Assembly (NCBI GenBank): GCA_964484385.1 | Contig: CAZAFV010000005.1 | Span: 18,044 to 82,043 of the forward strand | Length of the DNA: 64,000 bases | Direction of reading: 5' to 3' | Source of the DNA: Poriferisodalis sp964484385 | GTDB lineage: Bacteria; Actinomycetota; Acidimicrobiia; Acidimicrobiales; Poriferisodalaceae | Part shown: positions 17,249 to 25,685 of the stretch, one piece after another | Position numbering within the stretch: position 1 is the first letter of the stretch | Layout: every line of letters starts with the position of its first letter | Position numbers and translations under genes: made by a program | The notes under the pieces: model-generated | What the model saw: the letters and a program-made list of their open reading frames with translations, nothing else | Told to the model about the DNA's origin: nothing | Database searches by the model: none

Positions 17249-17432
17249 GGCTGCCTCCTCGTGCGCGGCCGTCCGGATCGACGGCTCGGCGCCTGATCGC
17301 CGGGTAGCGGTTGTGTGTGCCGCCCCTTGTGTACTGCGTGCGAAGCCGCAACGCTGGCCGAGCGAGCCGATGGTCGCCACACCAGCGGCGCTGCCAACGG
17401 ATTGTGCTGCGGCCGGTCGCACGGCGGCGGCA

Positions 17433-17438
17433 TACGAT
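17433..17438 (+). promoter_or_regulatory. -10 box (TACGAT) of the crotonase gene
   Basis: TACGAT followed by 8 nt and ATG 17447, leaderless spacing. It fixes the start downstream of the in-frame codon at 17315. Confidence 0.5.
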
Positions 17439-17446
17439 CCCGGGCC

Positions 17447-18262
17447 ATGCAGGCACTCGACTTCGAACCGCAGTACTTCGTCTACGAGGAGATCCGGCCG
17501 CGTGTGGCCCGCATCACCATCAACCGGCCCGAGGTGCGCAACGCCATCAACACACCCGCGCACAAGGAGTGGTCCGACATCTTGGACCACGCTGCGGCTG
17601 ACGACGACGTGTGGCTCATGGTCATCACCGGAGTGGGCCGTCAGGCGTTCTGTGCCGGGCGCGATCTCAAGCACCTGTCGATGATCCGGCAGTCCGACGA
17701 GACCACCCAGGCCGCGGATCGTGAGCTGATGGGCCAAGTGACGCGGCTGATCGAGCGTTTCGACTATCCCAAGCCGCTGATCGCCCAGGTGAACGGCGTG
17801 GCGCTCGGCGGCGGGTTCGAGGTGGCGATGGCCTGCGATCTCGTGGTGGCGGCCGATCATGCCCAGTTCGGTCTGACCGAGCCGTTGCGCGGCCTGTATG
17901 CAGGCGGCGGGGGAGTGCACCGCTTGCCGCGCCAGATCCCCATGAAGCTGGCCATGGAGTACCTGCTGACGGCTCGCACCATGAGCGCGCAGCGAGCGCT
18001 GGAGCTGGGCATCGTCAACGACGTGGTGCCCTACGAAGAACTCGGCGCAGCCACCGACCGCCTGATCGACGACATCATGCGGTGCGCACCGCTGTCTATC
18101 CAGGCCACCAAGCAGGCGGCGATGCGCGGGCTCGACATGCCGCTGGGCGAGGCGTTCCACCACCCGTATCCGGCAGTGGCCCGCCTGATGGCCAGCGAGG
18201 ACGTAAAGGAAGGCCCCCGAGCCTTCGCCGAAAAGCGCCAGCCCAACTGGCAAGGCCGCTGA
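17447..18262 (+). CDS. Enoyl-CoA hydratase/isomerase-family (crotonase) protein
   Basis: 271 residues. The crotonase fold shows ITINRPEVRNAIN near the start, GRQAFCAGRDLKHL (first oxyanion-hole loop) and IAQVNGVALGGGFEVAMACDLVVAAD (second oxyanion-hole segment), then FGLTEPLRGLYAGGGGVHRLPR, where Glu is the usual acid/base position. It acts on acyl-CoA thioesters in the cytoplasm (hydration, isomerisation or hydrolysis). The CaiD-like GGGFE pattern fits, but substrate cannot be fixed. The start is chosen from the TACGAT box 8 nt upstream. It is followed after 73 bp by an amidase gene in the same direction. Confidence 0.85.
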   Translation: MQALDFEPQYFVYEEIRPRVARITINRPEVRNAINTPAHKEWSDILDHAAADDDVWLMVITGVGRQAFCAGRDLKHLSMIRQSDETTQAADRELMGQVTRLIERFDYPKPLIAQVNGVALGGGFEVAMACDLVVAADHAQFGLTEPLRGLYAGGGGVHRLPRQIPMKLAMEYLLTARTMSAQRALELGIVNDVVPYEELGAATDRLIDDIMRCAPLSIQATKQAAMRGLDMPLGEAFHHPYPAVARLMASEDVKEGPRAFAEKRQPNWQGR

Positions 18263-18335
18263 TCAACCGCTGCGCGAGACTGCACCGCTGACGGCTCGGT
18301 CCTGAGCACCGGGGCCGACGGTGACAGGGGTGACG

Positions 18336-19838
18336 ATGAGCGACGCGACGGCGCTGGCTGAACAGGTACGGGCTGGCGAGACCGACGCAGTGACGACGGT
18401 CGAGGAGGCCATTGCCCGCTGCGAGCAGGTGAACCCGACGATCAATGCGATCGTCGAGCGAACGCATGACATGGCGCGGCATCGAGCCGCGCAATGGGAT
18501 GCAAACCGAGGGCGAGCGGCCGGGCTCGACGCCGACGGAGCATCGACAGGACTGCTGGCCGGCGTGCCGATTGCGCTGAAGGACCTCTTCTGCCCGGCCG
18601 AGGGCGAGCCGGGCTACCAGGGCAACCGCCGGCTGGCTGAGCTCGACTATCGCTATCCCGAGACGGGAGCCGTTGCTCGCCGGCTGGCCGAAGCTGGTGC
18701 CATCAGCATCGGGCACACCCACAGTCCAGAGCTGGGCGGCGGGCAGTGCCCGGCAGCGGCGGAGACGGCGCTGTATGGGCCCTGTCGCAACCCGTGGAAC
18801 ACCGACCACACCGTGCTCGGTTCGAGCGGCGGTGCGGCGGCCGCCGTGGCTGCGGGCATCGTGCGCATCGCCCACGCCAGCGACGGCGGCGGATCGATCC
18901 GCATCCCGGCCAGCGCCAACGGCCTCGTCGGCCTGAAGCCCTCGCGTGGCCGCATCTCCAGCGCCCCGGCGGGCGAAGGCTGGGGAGGCGGCACCACCGA
19001 CGGCGCCGTCGCACTCAGCGTGCGAGACGCGGCGCTGGCGCTCGATGTGCTTGCCGGTCCTGAGCCCGGCGATCCGTATGTGCCGGCGCATCCTGCGCCT
19101 GCGGCCGGCTATGTCGCTGAGGTCGGCAAGCACCCCGGCCAACTGCGCATCGGCGTGAGCTCGACCATCCCCTTCGAGGTAACCGATCCGCTGTGCACGC
19201 AAGCGGCCGAAGCGGCAGCCGGTCTGCTCGACAGCCTTGGGCACCGGGTCACCCAGGCGCTTCCCGAGCCCATGGCTCGCAACGACTACATGTACGACTA
19301 CGTCCGGATCATGCGTGCCAGCGCCACGGCGACGCTGAGATCCCTGGAAGGAGTGCTCGGCCGCCCGTGGGCCGAAGGCGACGTCGAGCCGGTTGCCTGG
19401 ATCAACTACCAGCGCGGCGCCAAGATCAGCGCACCCGACCTGCTCGCGAGCCGTGAGCGCCTGCACCAGTTCACGCGGCAGATCGTGCAGTGGTGGAACG
19501 CCGTGCCCGGTCACGGCGACGGCTTCGATCTGCTGCTGACGCCCACGCTCGGTGTCGTGCCGCCACGTGTCGGCCATCTCGTCGAGGGCGACGAGCGCAC
19601 GCTGACCAAGCGCCTGGCCAAGGTGACTCCGTACCTGCCGCAGTTCAACGTCAGCGGCCAGCCCGCCATCTCAGTGCCGCTGGGCACGCCCGAGGGCATG
19701 TCTCCCGAAGGCCTGCCCATCGGTGTGCAGCTCGTGGCGGCGCCCGGTCGCGAGGATGTGCTGCTGCGGGTCGCAGCTCAGATGGAAGACGCCGCTCCGT
19801 GGGCTGGTCGGCGACCGCCGGTGTACGCAGCCGCTTGA
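18336..19838 (+). CDS. Amidase-signature family hydrolase
   Basis: 500 residues. The Ser-Ser-Lys triad is visible: PIALKDLFCP (Lys), GSSGGAAAAVAAG (cis-Ser) and SDGGGSIRIPASANG (Ser nucleophile region), followed by GLKPSRGRIS. The family hydrolyses amide bonds and, as GatA, amidates tRNA; no GatB or GatC neighbour is present, so a catabolic amidase is likely. ATG 18336 (MSDATALAEQVRAGE) is preferred to an earlier in-frame GTG at 18321 because amidases usually begin close to the A-x-x-V/I-R-x-G-x motif. One of three amidases in the window (others 48085-49557 and 52585-54039). Confidence 0.85.
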   Translation: MSDATALAEQVRAGETDAVTTVEEAIARCEQVNPTINAIVERTHDMARHRAAQWDANRGRAAGLDADGASTGLLAGVPIALKDLFCPAEGEPGYQGNRRLAELDYRYPETGAVARRLAEAGAISIGHTHSPELGGGQCPAAAETALYGPCRNPWNTDHTVLGSSGGAAAAVAAGIVRIAHASDGGGSIRIPASANGLVGLKPSRGRISSAPAGEGWGGGTTDGAVALSVRDAALALDVLAGPEPGDPYVPAHPAPAAGYVAEVGKHPGQLRIGVSSTIPFEVTDPLCTQAAEAAAGLLDSLGHRVTQALPEPMARNDYMYDYVRIMRASATATLRSLEGVLGRPWAEGDVEPVAWINYQRGAKISAPDLLASRERLHQFTRQIVQWWNAVPGHGDGFDLLLTPTLGVVPPRVGHLVEGDERTLTKRLAKVTPYLPQFNVSGQPAISVPLGTPEGMSPEGLPIGVQLVAAPGREDVLLRVAAQMEDAAPWAGRRPPVYAAA

Positions 19839-19872
19839 TCGCCGGCGCTGCCGCCGGCCGGCGCGGCGACGA
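19839..19872. terminator. G+C-rich imperfect hairpin between convergent genes
   Basis: TCGCCGGCGC and GCGCGGCGA near the two ends of this 34-bp gap can pair with one bulge, between the amidase stop and the EamA stop. Weak, bidirectional candidate. Confidence 0.3.
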
Positions 19873-20805
19873 CTACAGCTTCGTGCGGGACTGGTCGAGC
19901 ACCACGAGTGAGAGCGCGAACATCACCACCGCCATCCCGACGAACTGCCACAGCGACACCCGATCGCCCAGGAATGCCCAGGCCATGAGCGTGCTGGTGA
20001 CGGGGATGGCCAGTGTCATCGTGGAACCCAGCCACGACGGGATGCGCACCAGCGACCAGTTCATCAGCATGTGGCTGGCGACGCCGGGCCCGACGGCCAT
20101 GATGCCCAGCCACAGCCATGCTCCCGCCGACGGCCAGTCGAACACCTGACCCGAGGCGAGCGCGAAGGGCGTGGCCACCAGCGAGCACACCAAGGCGCTG
20201 CCCCCCGTGTACTGCGCGGCCGCGATCTTCTGTGTGCTGAGCTTCGAGAAGACGAAGTAGCCCGTCCAGGCGAACAATGCCCCGAACGCCAGCAGATCGC
20301 CGTACACGCTCCACTCGGTCAACCCCGACGAGCCGAATACGACGATCGCGATGCCGGCAATCGCCACCAGCGCCAGTCCCCAATGGCGCCGGCCCGGCTG
20401 CTCGCCGAAGAGCCGGGGCGCCAGGAACAGCATGAGCAACGGCTGCAGCGAAGCCACCACTGTGGCGTTGGCCACCGTGGTCATCCGCAGGGCGACGAAG
20501 AACAGCATGATGTCGAACGCCAGCGAGAACCCGCCCCAGAACGACACCTTGATCGACGACAGCCGCAGCGGGGTGCGATTGGCCCACAGGAACAGCGCGA
20601 CAAGCCCGGTGTAGAGCCACATTCGCCAGAACACGACGGCCAGCGGCCCGAGTTCGGAGATGCCCTTGGCGATCACGCCCGAAGCGGCCCATCCCACCAT
20701 CGCCACCGCCGCGGCGGGCACGCCGAGCGCACGTTCGGACAGAGCAGGTGCGCCGCGCCCCCTGTACGGCGCTCCGGGCGCCGTGCCCGATCCAGTGTCG
20801 GCCAT
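19873..20805 (-). CDS. EamA/DMT-family transporter
   Basis: 310 residues with about ten hydrophobic helices arranged as two EamA repeats (about 28-160 and 175-300). It starts with MADTGSG and a polar, Pro/Arg-rich cytoplasmic tail, then AAAVAMVGWAASGVIAKGI. Typical family features include FWRMWLYTGLVALFLWANR and, in repeat two, WLWLGIMAVGPGVASHMLMNWSL and PVTSTLMAWAFLGDRVSLWQF. DMT exporters move amino acids, metabolites or nucleotide sugars across the inner membrane; the substrate is not predictable. Convergent with the amidase and downstream of nothing on its strand within 140 bp of the alkylsulfatase-like gene's end, so probably a single unit. Confidence 0.85.
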   Translation of the reverse strand: MADTGSGTAPGAPYRGRGAPALSERALGVPAAAVAMVGWAASGVIAKGISELGPLAVVFWRMWLYTGLVALFLWANRTPLRLSSIKVSFWGGFSLAFDIMLFFVALRMTTVANATVVASLQPLLMLFLAPRLFGEQPGRRHWGLALVAIAGIAIVVFGSSGLTEWSVYGDLLAFGALFAWTGYFVFSKLSTQKIAAAQYTGGSALVCSLVATPFALASGQVFDWPSAGAWLWLGIMAVGPGVASHMLMNWSLVRIPSWLGSTMTLAIPVTSTLMAWAFLGDRVSLWQFVGMAVVMFALSLVVLDQSRTKL

Positions 20806-20952
20806 GTGCGTGCTCCAGCCCCGCCGTTGCGGCTAGCAAGTCACGGCCGCGGGCATGCCGAGCCGACCCGGGAATTGCTGCGGGGAACACTACGCCTCGC
20901 CGGGCGGGTGAGTGCAGTTGCCCGGGGCCCAGACCCAGGCGGGCACTGTGAG

Positions 20953-22269
20953 CTAGTCGCCCTCGCTGCGTTCGGCGATCTCGCGTGACTCGGCAACCGC
21001 GGCGCTGAAGATGCCGATGGACATGAGCCCCTGCTCCGCTGTCCGCCGGGCTTCGTAGATCTCCGCTCGCACGCCGTGGAGGCTCGTCGATGCCGGATCA
21101 GCGGTCACGGCTAGTTCGATCAGGTGGCAGGCCAGCTTGAGGTCGCCGGCCTCAACCAGCTCTTGAGCCCGCGTCGCGAACGCCACCGCACCGCCGCCCA
21201 TGCGCACCAGCTCACCGGCCAGCTCGGCTCTGGGGGAGGGCTTGAGGTTCGACGGGTCCAGATCCCACCATCCCCCGTACTGGCGCCAGATGTTGCGGAT
21301 GACGAACTCGGGTTCGTCATAGACCGGCCGCATCCACGGGCGCGCCAGCCATTCGGCGGGCAGCGAGACACCCTGGAGGATCTCATCCAGCGATGCTCCG
21401 GCGTTCATGAGCTCGATCGTCTGGCTCACCAGCGATTCCAACGCTTCGGCCAGCGACAGCAGCACGGTGCCGATGCGTTCGCGGCCTCGCACCGGCGGCC
21501 CGTGCGCCGGGATCAGCAGCTCGGGCTCGAGGGAGTCCATGTGGCGCAGCGCCCGGGCCCACTCCAACGGGTAGCGCTGCACCTTCTGGGGGTTGCCGGC
21601 GTTCGGGAACACCCACGCCACCAGGTCGCCGGGGCAGATGGCGCGGTGCGAGGGCACCCACGCCCACGTGTGGTCGTCGGTCTCGCCCTTGTCGTGGTGC
21701 AGCTCGAAGTCGAGCCCGCCGACCGACAGCGAGTCGTCCGTGCTGAAGGTGCGGCTCGGCCACAGTGCGTCCGACGGCAGGAAGCGGTCGTCGTCGAAAG
21801 CGATGCCCACCCCGCGCTGCCGCAGCCCGATGCCGAACTGGCGCCGGTTGATGATGAGGTTGTAGCCGTTGGTGGCGTTGTAGCGCTCGAAACGCGGGAC
21901 CACGTTGTCGTGGCCCACCACCTGGGGCAGCGGCTGTCCGCGCTCGGACGCATCGGCCGCCAGCGCGCCGCTGCCGCCCACATGATCGACATGGCCGTGC
22001 GTGTACAGCAGCGTGTTGACCCGATCGGCGGACCAGCCGCGCAGCGACTCCACCACTGCTGCGCCGCTGAACGGGCCGCTGGCGTCGAAGCACACCAGGC
22101 CGTCGTCGGTGCCGAAGGTGACCATGTTGCTGAACGCCTCGACTACGGCGACGTTGTCGTCGATCTCGCTCAGCGCGTTGTTGACCCGCACGACCTGCTC
22201 GTCGGCCACGCCGGTGTCGATGAGCCGGCTCGACAGCTCGATGGGGTCGATGGTCTTCGAAGGCACCAC
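20953..22269 (-). CDS. Metallo-beta-lactamase-fold alkylsulfatase-like hydrolase
   Basis: About 438 residues from GTG 22269 (VVPSKTIDPIELSS); GGAAGGAAGG lies just upstream, and a second GTG at 22266 is equally possible. The MBL core shows THGHVDHVGG, LHHDKGETDDHTWAW, CPGDLVAWVFPN and PAHGPPVRG, all metal-binding positions of the fold. After it, QYGGWWDLDPSNLKPS is the hallmark of the alkylsulfatase dimerisation domain (SdsA1/BDS1 type). The protein is shorter than the roughly 650-residue SdsA1, so the C-terminal SCP2-like lobe is reduced. It may hydrolyse alkyl sulfates or related esters; no signal peptide is apparent. Divergent from the RraA-like gene. Confidence 0.75.
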   Translation of the reverse strand: MVPSKTIDPIELSSRLIDTGVADEQVVRVNNALSEIDDNVAVVEAFSNMVTFGTDDGLVCFDASGPFSGAAVVESLRGWSADRVNTLLYTHGHVDHVGGSGALAADASERGQPLPQVVGHDNVVPRFERYNATNGYNLIINRRQFGIGLRQRGVGIAFDDDRFLPSDALWPSRTFSTDDSLSVGGLDFELHHDKGETDDHTWAWVPSHRAICPGDLVAWVFPNAGNPQKVQRYPLEWARALRHMDSLEPELLIPAHGPPVRGRERIGTVLLSLAEALESLVSQTIELMNAGASLDEILQGVSLPAEWLARPWMRPVYDEPEFVIRNIWRQYGGWWDLDPSNLKPSPRAELAGELVRMGGGAVAFATRAQELVEAGDLKLACHLIELAVTADPASTSLHGVRAEIYEARRTAEQGLMSIGIFSAAVAESREIAERSEGD

Positions 22270-22431
22270 AGCCCTTCCTTCCGGTTCCAGCGACGGACCT
22301 CGGCGCCGCCGTAGCTGGCACGCCGGGCGCCGCCGATCCGCCAGTCTTGTCGCCGCTACGCCGAGTGAAACGCCAACAAGGGGAGACGGGAGTCTGCAGG
22401 CGTGACCCGCGGCTGCAAAACGGGACTTGGC

Positions 22432-22437
22432 TACATT
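22432..22437 (+). promoter_or_regulatory. -10 box candidate (TACATT) upstream of the aromatic-degradation genes
   Basis: TACATT lies 61 nt before ATG 22499, giving a leader of about 55 nt with an AAAGGGGA ribosome site. No convincing -35. The remainder of the 229-bp divergent gap (22270-22498) shows no repeat I could identify. Confidence 0.3.
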
Positions 22438-22498
22438 GGCGAGGCCCGTCGACACGCTGGAACAACACAGCGCAAACGGGCTCAGCAAAGGGGATTCC

Positions 22499-23224
22499 AT
22501 GGCCGATGCAGAACACCGCCCAGTGGTGCTCACCGACGACATGCGTATGAAGTTCAACGCGGTGTCCACGGCGACGCTTGCAGGCCAGATGCAGCGGCGT
22601 GGGATGCGGAACAGCTTCCTCAACGGCCTGCGACCGCTCAACGAGGGCCAGCGCATGGTTGGCTACGCCCACACGCTGCGCTTCGTGCCCAAGCGCGAAG
22701 ACTTCGAACGCCGGCTGCAGGGGCCGAATGCGCAGCGCCGGGCCGTGGAGTCCATCGAGCCCGAAGAGGTGCTCATTGTGGAGGCCCGGGGAGAGCCGCA
22801 TGCCGGCACCATCGGCGACATCTTCACCATGCGCATCAAGCATCTCGGCGCTTCTGGCTTCGTCACCGACGGCGCGCTGCGCGACACGCCAGCCGTGGCC
22901 GACGTCGGCCTGCCCGTGTATCACCAGTCATCCCACGCGGCGACCCTCGGCCGCGTGCATACGCCGCTCGAACACCAGGTGCCCATCGCCTGCGCCGGCG
23001 TCACGGTGTTTCCGGGCGACATCATCGTGGGCGACGGCGAGGGGGCCGTGGTCATCCCGGCGCTGCTCGCCGAGGAGATTGCCGACGACTCCTATGCCCA
23101 GGAACTCGAAGAGGAGTGGGCCATCGAGCGCGTCGCTGCCGGTGAGAGCTCGATCGGCACGTTCCCCATCGCTAAGGACCGTCGTGCCGAGTTCGAGGAG
23201 TGGCTGGCGAATCGCCAGAGCTGA
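22499..23224 (+). CDS. RraA-like / HMG-type aldolase family protein
   Basis: 241 residues. The RraA-like fold is indicated by MVGYAHTLRFVPKRED, EARGEPHAGTIGDIFTMRIKHLG and GFVTDGALRDTPAV; the last contains the Arg-Asp pair that binds substrate and divalent metal in 4-hydroxy-4-methyl-2-oxoglutarate aldolases. Those enzymes cleave the last intermediate of protocatechuate or gallate cleavage to pyruvate. True RraA regulators lack activity but are rare in actinobacteria. ATG 22499 has AAAGGGGA 6-8 nt upstream. It is the first of five co-directional genes with monooxygenase, ring-cleavage and hydrolase functions, which supports the aldolase reading. Confidence 0.75.
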   Translation: MADAEHRPVVLTDDMRMKFNAVSTATLAGQMQRRGMRNSFLNGLRPLNEGQRMVGYAHTLRFVPKREDFERRLQGPNAQRRAVESIEPEEVLIVEARGEPHAGTIGDIFTMRIKHLGASGFVTDGALRDTPAVADVGLPVYHQSSHAATLGRVHTPLEHQVPIACAGVTVFPGDIIVGDGEGAVVIPALLAEEIADDSYAQELEEEWAIERVAAGESSIGTFPIAKDRRAEFEEWLANRQS

Positions 23225-23258
23225 CGTCGACGCCCACAGGCTGAAATGCAGGCGGGGC

Positions 23259-23264
23259 TAGGCT
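23259..23264 (+). promoter_or_regulatory. -10 box candidate (TAGGCT) upstream of the VOC dioxygenase gene
   Basis: TAGGCT 64 nt before ATG 23328, with a leader of about 57 nt. Suggests a start site separate from the RraA-like gene. Confidence 0.3.
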
Positions 23265-23327
23265 CCTCAGAAGGAAGCAGCGGTCGGCTGGAGGCACCGG
23301 CAACACAACCGACAAGGCGGTCAGTCC

Positions 23328-23900
23328 ATGAGCGAAGCGATCAAGAAGCGCACGAGCGCAGTCACGCCACGGGGCCTGAATCACCTAGTGCTGAACGTGC
23401 GCGACATGGAGGAATCGCATCACTTCTGGTGCGACCTGCTGGGCTTCCAGCAAGTCGGCGAGCTCGAACCGCGTGGCGGCAAGCCGCCGGCCATGAACAT
23501 GCGCTTCTACAGCGGCGTCATCGACGACGTGAACCACCACGACATCGCACTCGTGGAGCGTCCGGAGTTGCCGGCGCCGCCCGAGAAATGGAGCATGGTC
23601 GAAGGCGCGTGCGCGGTGAACCACATCGCGATCACCTATCCCGACCGGGAGTCGTGGCTGGAGCAGGTGCAATTCCTCGAGGAGCGTGGAGTGCCGATGA
23701 ACGTCCGCGTCGATCACGGCATGACCCACAGCGTCTACGTCAACGATCCCAACGGCTACGGCGTCGAAGTGCTGTACGAGCTGCCCGAGGAAGTCTGGAA
23801 GCACGACATCAACGGGGCTCTCAACTACGCCAAGCGGCTGCCACCGGAAGACCTGCTGGTAGACGACACCGACTACGAGACCGACTTCTCGCCAGCCTGA
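23328..23900 (+). CDS. VOC-family extradiol dioxygenase-like protein
   Basis: 190 residues made of two beta-alpha-beta-beta-beta modules. GLNHLVLNVRDMEESHHFW starts module one (His19), and VNHIAITYPDRESW starts module two (His99). DPNGYGVEVLYE carries the third ligand, probably Glu147. HHDIAL and HSVYVNDPNGYGVE are typical of catechol-2,3-dioxygenase-like members. This is the right ligand set for an Fe(II) or Mn(II) extradiol enzyme, although glyoxalase-type activities use the same fold. The HpaB-family monooxygenase gene follows after 41 bp, which suggests hydroxylation and then ring cleavage in one operon. Confidence 0.75.
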   Translation: MSEAIKKRTSAVTPRGLNHLVLNVRDMEESHHFWCDLLGFQQVGELEPRGGKPPAMNMRFYSGVIDDVNHHDIALVERPELPAPPEKWSMVEGACAVNHIAITYPDRESWLEQVQFLEERGVPMNVRVDHGMTHSVYVNDPNGYGVEVLYELPEEVWKHDINGALNYAKRLPPEDLLVDDTDYETDFSPA

Positions 23901-23941
23901 GCTGCCTGGCCGATGAAGGCAGGCGCACGGGGGCACACGAG

Positions 23942-25507
23942 ATGAGCGGGTCGACTGAGACACGGTCGCCGATGACCGGCGACGAGTACATCGAGAGCCT
24001 GCGCGACGGTCGCACGGTGTACTTCCATGGCGAGAAGGTGCGTGACGTCACCACGCACCCGGCGTTCCGCAACAGCGTGCGCTCCATTGCCCGCCTCTAC
24101 GACGCGCTGAGCGATCCCGCCCAGCAAGACGTGCTCATGTGCGACACGGACACCGGTTCGGGAGGCAAGACGCACAAGTTCTTTCGGGTGCCACACAGTG
24201 CAGACGACCTCGTCGGCGCCCGCGACGCCATCGCCGGCTGGCAGCGCCTGACCTATGGCTGGATGGGTCGCAGTCCCGATTACAAGGCGTCGTTCCTGGC
24301 CACCTTGGGAGCGATGCCGGAGTTCTACGGCGACTATTCCGACAACGCCCTCTACTGGTACCAGCGCAGCCAAGAGGAGGTGTTGTACTGGAACCACGCC
24401 ATCGTGCATCCGCCGGTCGACCGTCACCTCGGCCCCGATCAGATCCGCGATGTCTGCATGCACGTCGAGCGGGAGACCGACGACGGCCTGGTCGTGTCGG
24501 GCGCCAAGGTCGTGGCCACCGGCTCGGCGCTGACGCACTACAACTTCATCGCCCACTACGGCCAGATACCCATTCAGGATCGCGCCTTCGCCATCGTGTG
24601 CACCGCGCCGATGGACGCCGACGGGGTGAAGCTGATCTGCCGCAACTCCTATGAGCTGCAGGCGGCTGCCACCGGAAGCGTGTTCGACTACCCGCTGTCC
24701 AGCCGCCTGGACGAGAACGACTCGATCCTGGTGTTCGACCAGGTGCTGATTCCGTGGGAGAACGTGTTCCTGTACGGCGACGTGCCCAAGGCCAACAGCT
24801 TCTTCCCCTCGATCGGCTTCCTGCCGCGGTTCACCTTCCATGGGCTGGCCCGCCTGTGCGTGAAGCTGGACTTCATCGCCGGGCTGCTGTCCAAGGCGCT
24901 GCGCGCCACCGGCACCCGCGACTTCCGGGGCGTGCAGGCCAACCTGGGCGAGGTGATCGCCATCCGCAACCTGATGTGGGGCCTGAGCGACGCGATGTGC
25001 CGCAACCCCGATCCGTGGGCGAATGGCGCCGTGCAGCCGTCCGTGCTCTATGGCTTGGCCTACCGCACCTTCACGCCGCACTTCTATCCCCGGATCAAGG
25101 ACATTGTCGAGCAGGTGGTGGCGTCAGGTCTCATCTACGTCAACTCGAACGCCGCCGACTTCAAGTCGGACGAGATCCGGCCCTACCTGGAGCGTTTCGT
25201 GCGAGGCTCGGACGGCATCCCGGCGCTCGAGCGGATGAAGATCATGAAGCTGCTGTGGGATGCCATGGGCAGCGAGTTCGGCGGCCGTCATGAGCTGTAC
25301 GAGCGCAACTACGCCGGCAACAACGAACAGGTCCGCTACGAGAACGTGCATGCGGCCGATGGGGCGGCGCCCGGTCAGGAGTCCTTGACAGCGATGCTCG
25401 AAGGCTTCGCCGAGCAGTGCATGGCCGAGTACGACCTTGACGGCTGGACGATTCCCGGTTTCTTCAACCCCGACGACGTCTCCCTCGTGGGCCACGACTG
25501 GGACTGA
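23942..25507 (+). CDS. 4-hydroxyphenylacetate 3-hydroxylase (HpaB)-family flavin monooxygenase
   Basis: 521 residues, the usual HpaB length. It starts with TGDEYIESLRDGRTVYFHGEKV, the canonical N-terminal strand, and continues with THPAFRNSVRSIARLYD. Mid-protein TDDGLVVSGAKVVATGSALTHYNF and IPWENVFLYGDVPKAN correspond to the FAD-binding and substrate-loop regions. The C-terminal helical domain includes RFVRGSDGIPALERMKIMKLLWDAMGSEFGGRHELYE. Members ortho-hydroxylate phenols using FADH2 from a separate reductase; some are dehydratases such as 4-hydroxybutyryl-CoA dehydratase, but the Cys/His Fe-S ligands expected there are not seen. No HpaC reductase is adjacent. ATG 23942 follows the VOC gene closely. 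Confidence 0.85.
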   Translation: MSGSTETRSPMTGDEYIESLRDGRTVYFHGEKVRDVTTHPAFRNSVRSIARLYDALSDPAQQDVLMCDTDTGSGGKTHKFFRVPHSADDLVGARDAIAGWQRLTYGWMGRSPDYKASFLATLGAMPEFYGDYSDNALYWYQRSQEEVLYWNHAIVHPPVDRHLGPDQIRDVCMHVERETDDGLVVSGAKVVATGSALTHYNFIAHYGQIPIQDRAFAIVCTAPMDADGVKLICRNSYELQAAATGSVFDYPLSSRLDENDSILVFDQVLIPWENVFLYGDVPKANSFFPSIGFLPRFTFHGLARLCVKLDFIAGLLSKALRATGTRDFRGVQANLGEVIAIRNLMWGLSDAMCRNPDPWANGAVQPSVLYGLAYRTFTPHFYPRIKDIVEQVVASGLIYVNSNAADFKSDEIRPYLERFVRGSDGIPALERMKIMKLLWDAMGSEFGGRHELYERNYAGNNEQVRYENVHAADGAAPGQESLTAMLEGFAEQCMAEYDLDGWTIPGFFNPDDVSLVGHDWD

Positions 25508-25653
25508 GCACGCGAACCCAGAGGCACAGACGTCATAGCTGCGGAGGCGGCGGGAAACTCTGCGACGTTGCGACCTGCCGGATCGCGGGAGCAGAGGGTT
25601 CTGGCGGCTCCGCAGCGGGCGCGCCCGATCACTACGCAGAGTCGAACGCGGAG

Positions 25654-25659
25654 TAGATT
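25654..25659 (+). promoter_or_regulatory. -10 box (TAGATT) of the luciferase-like gene
   Basis: TAGATT 26 nt before GTG 25686, giving a short leader with AAGGAG 6 nt before the start. The 178-bp gap otherwise contains a far-spaced 8-bp inverted repeat (25539-25546 and 25608-25615) of doubtful meaning. Confidence 0.45.
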
Positions 25660-25685
25660 TTCTGGCGAGCCACAAGGAGCACGCC

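Noticed and set aside
25539..25615. 8-bp inverted repeat CTGCGGAG / CTCCGCAG
   Set aside because: Arms are 61 bp apart in a G+C-rich gap, so chance pairing is likely.
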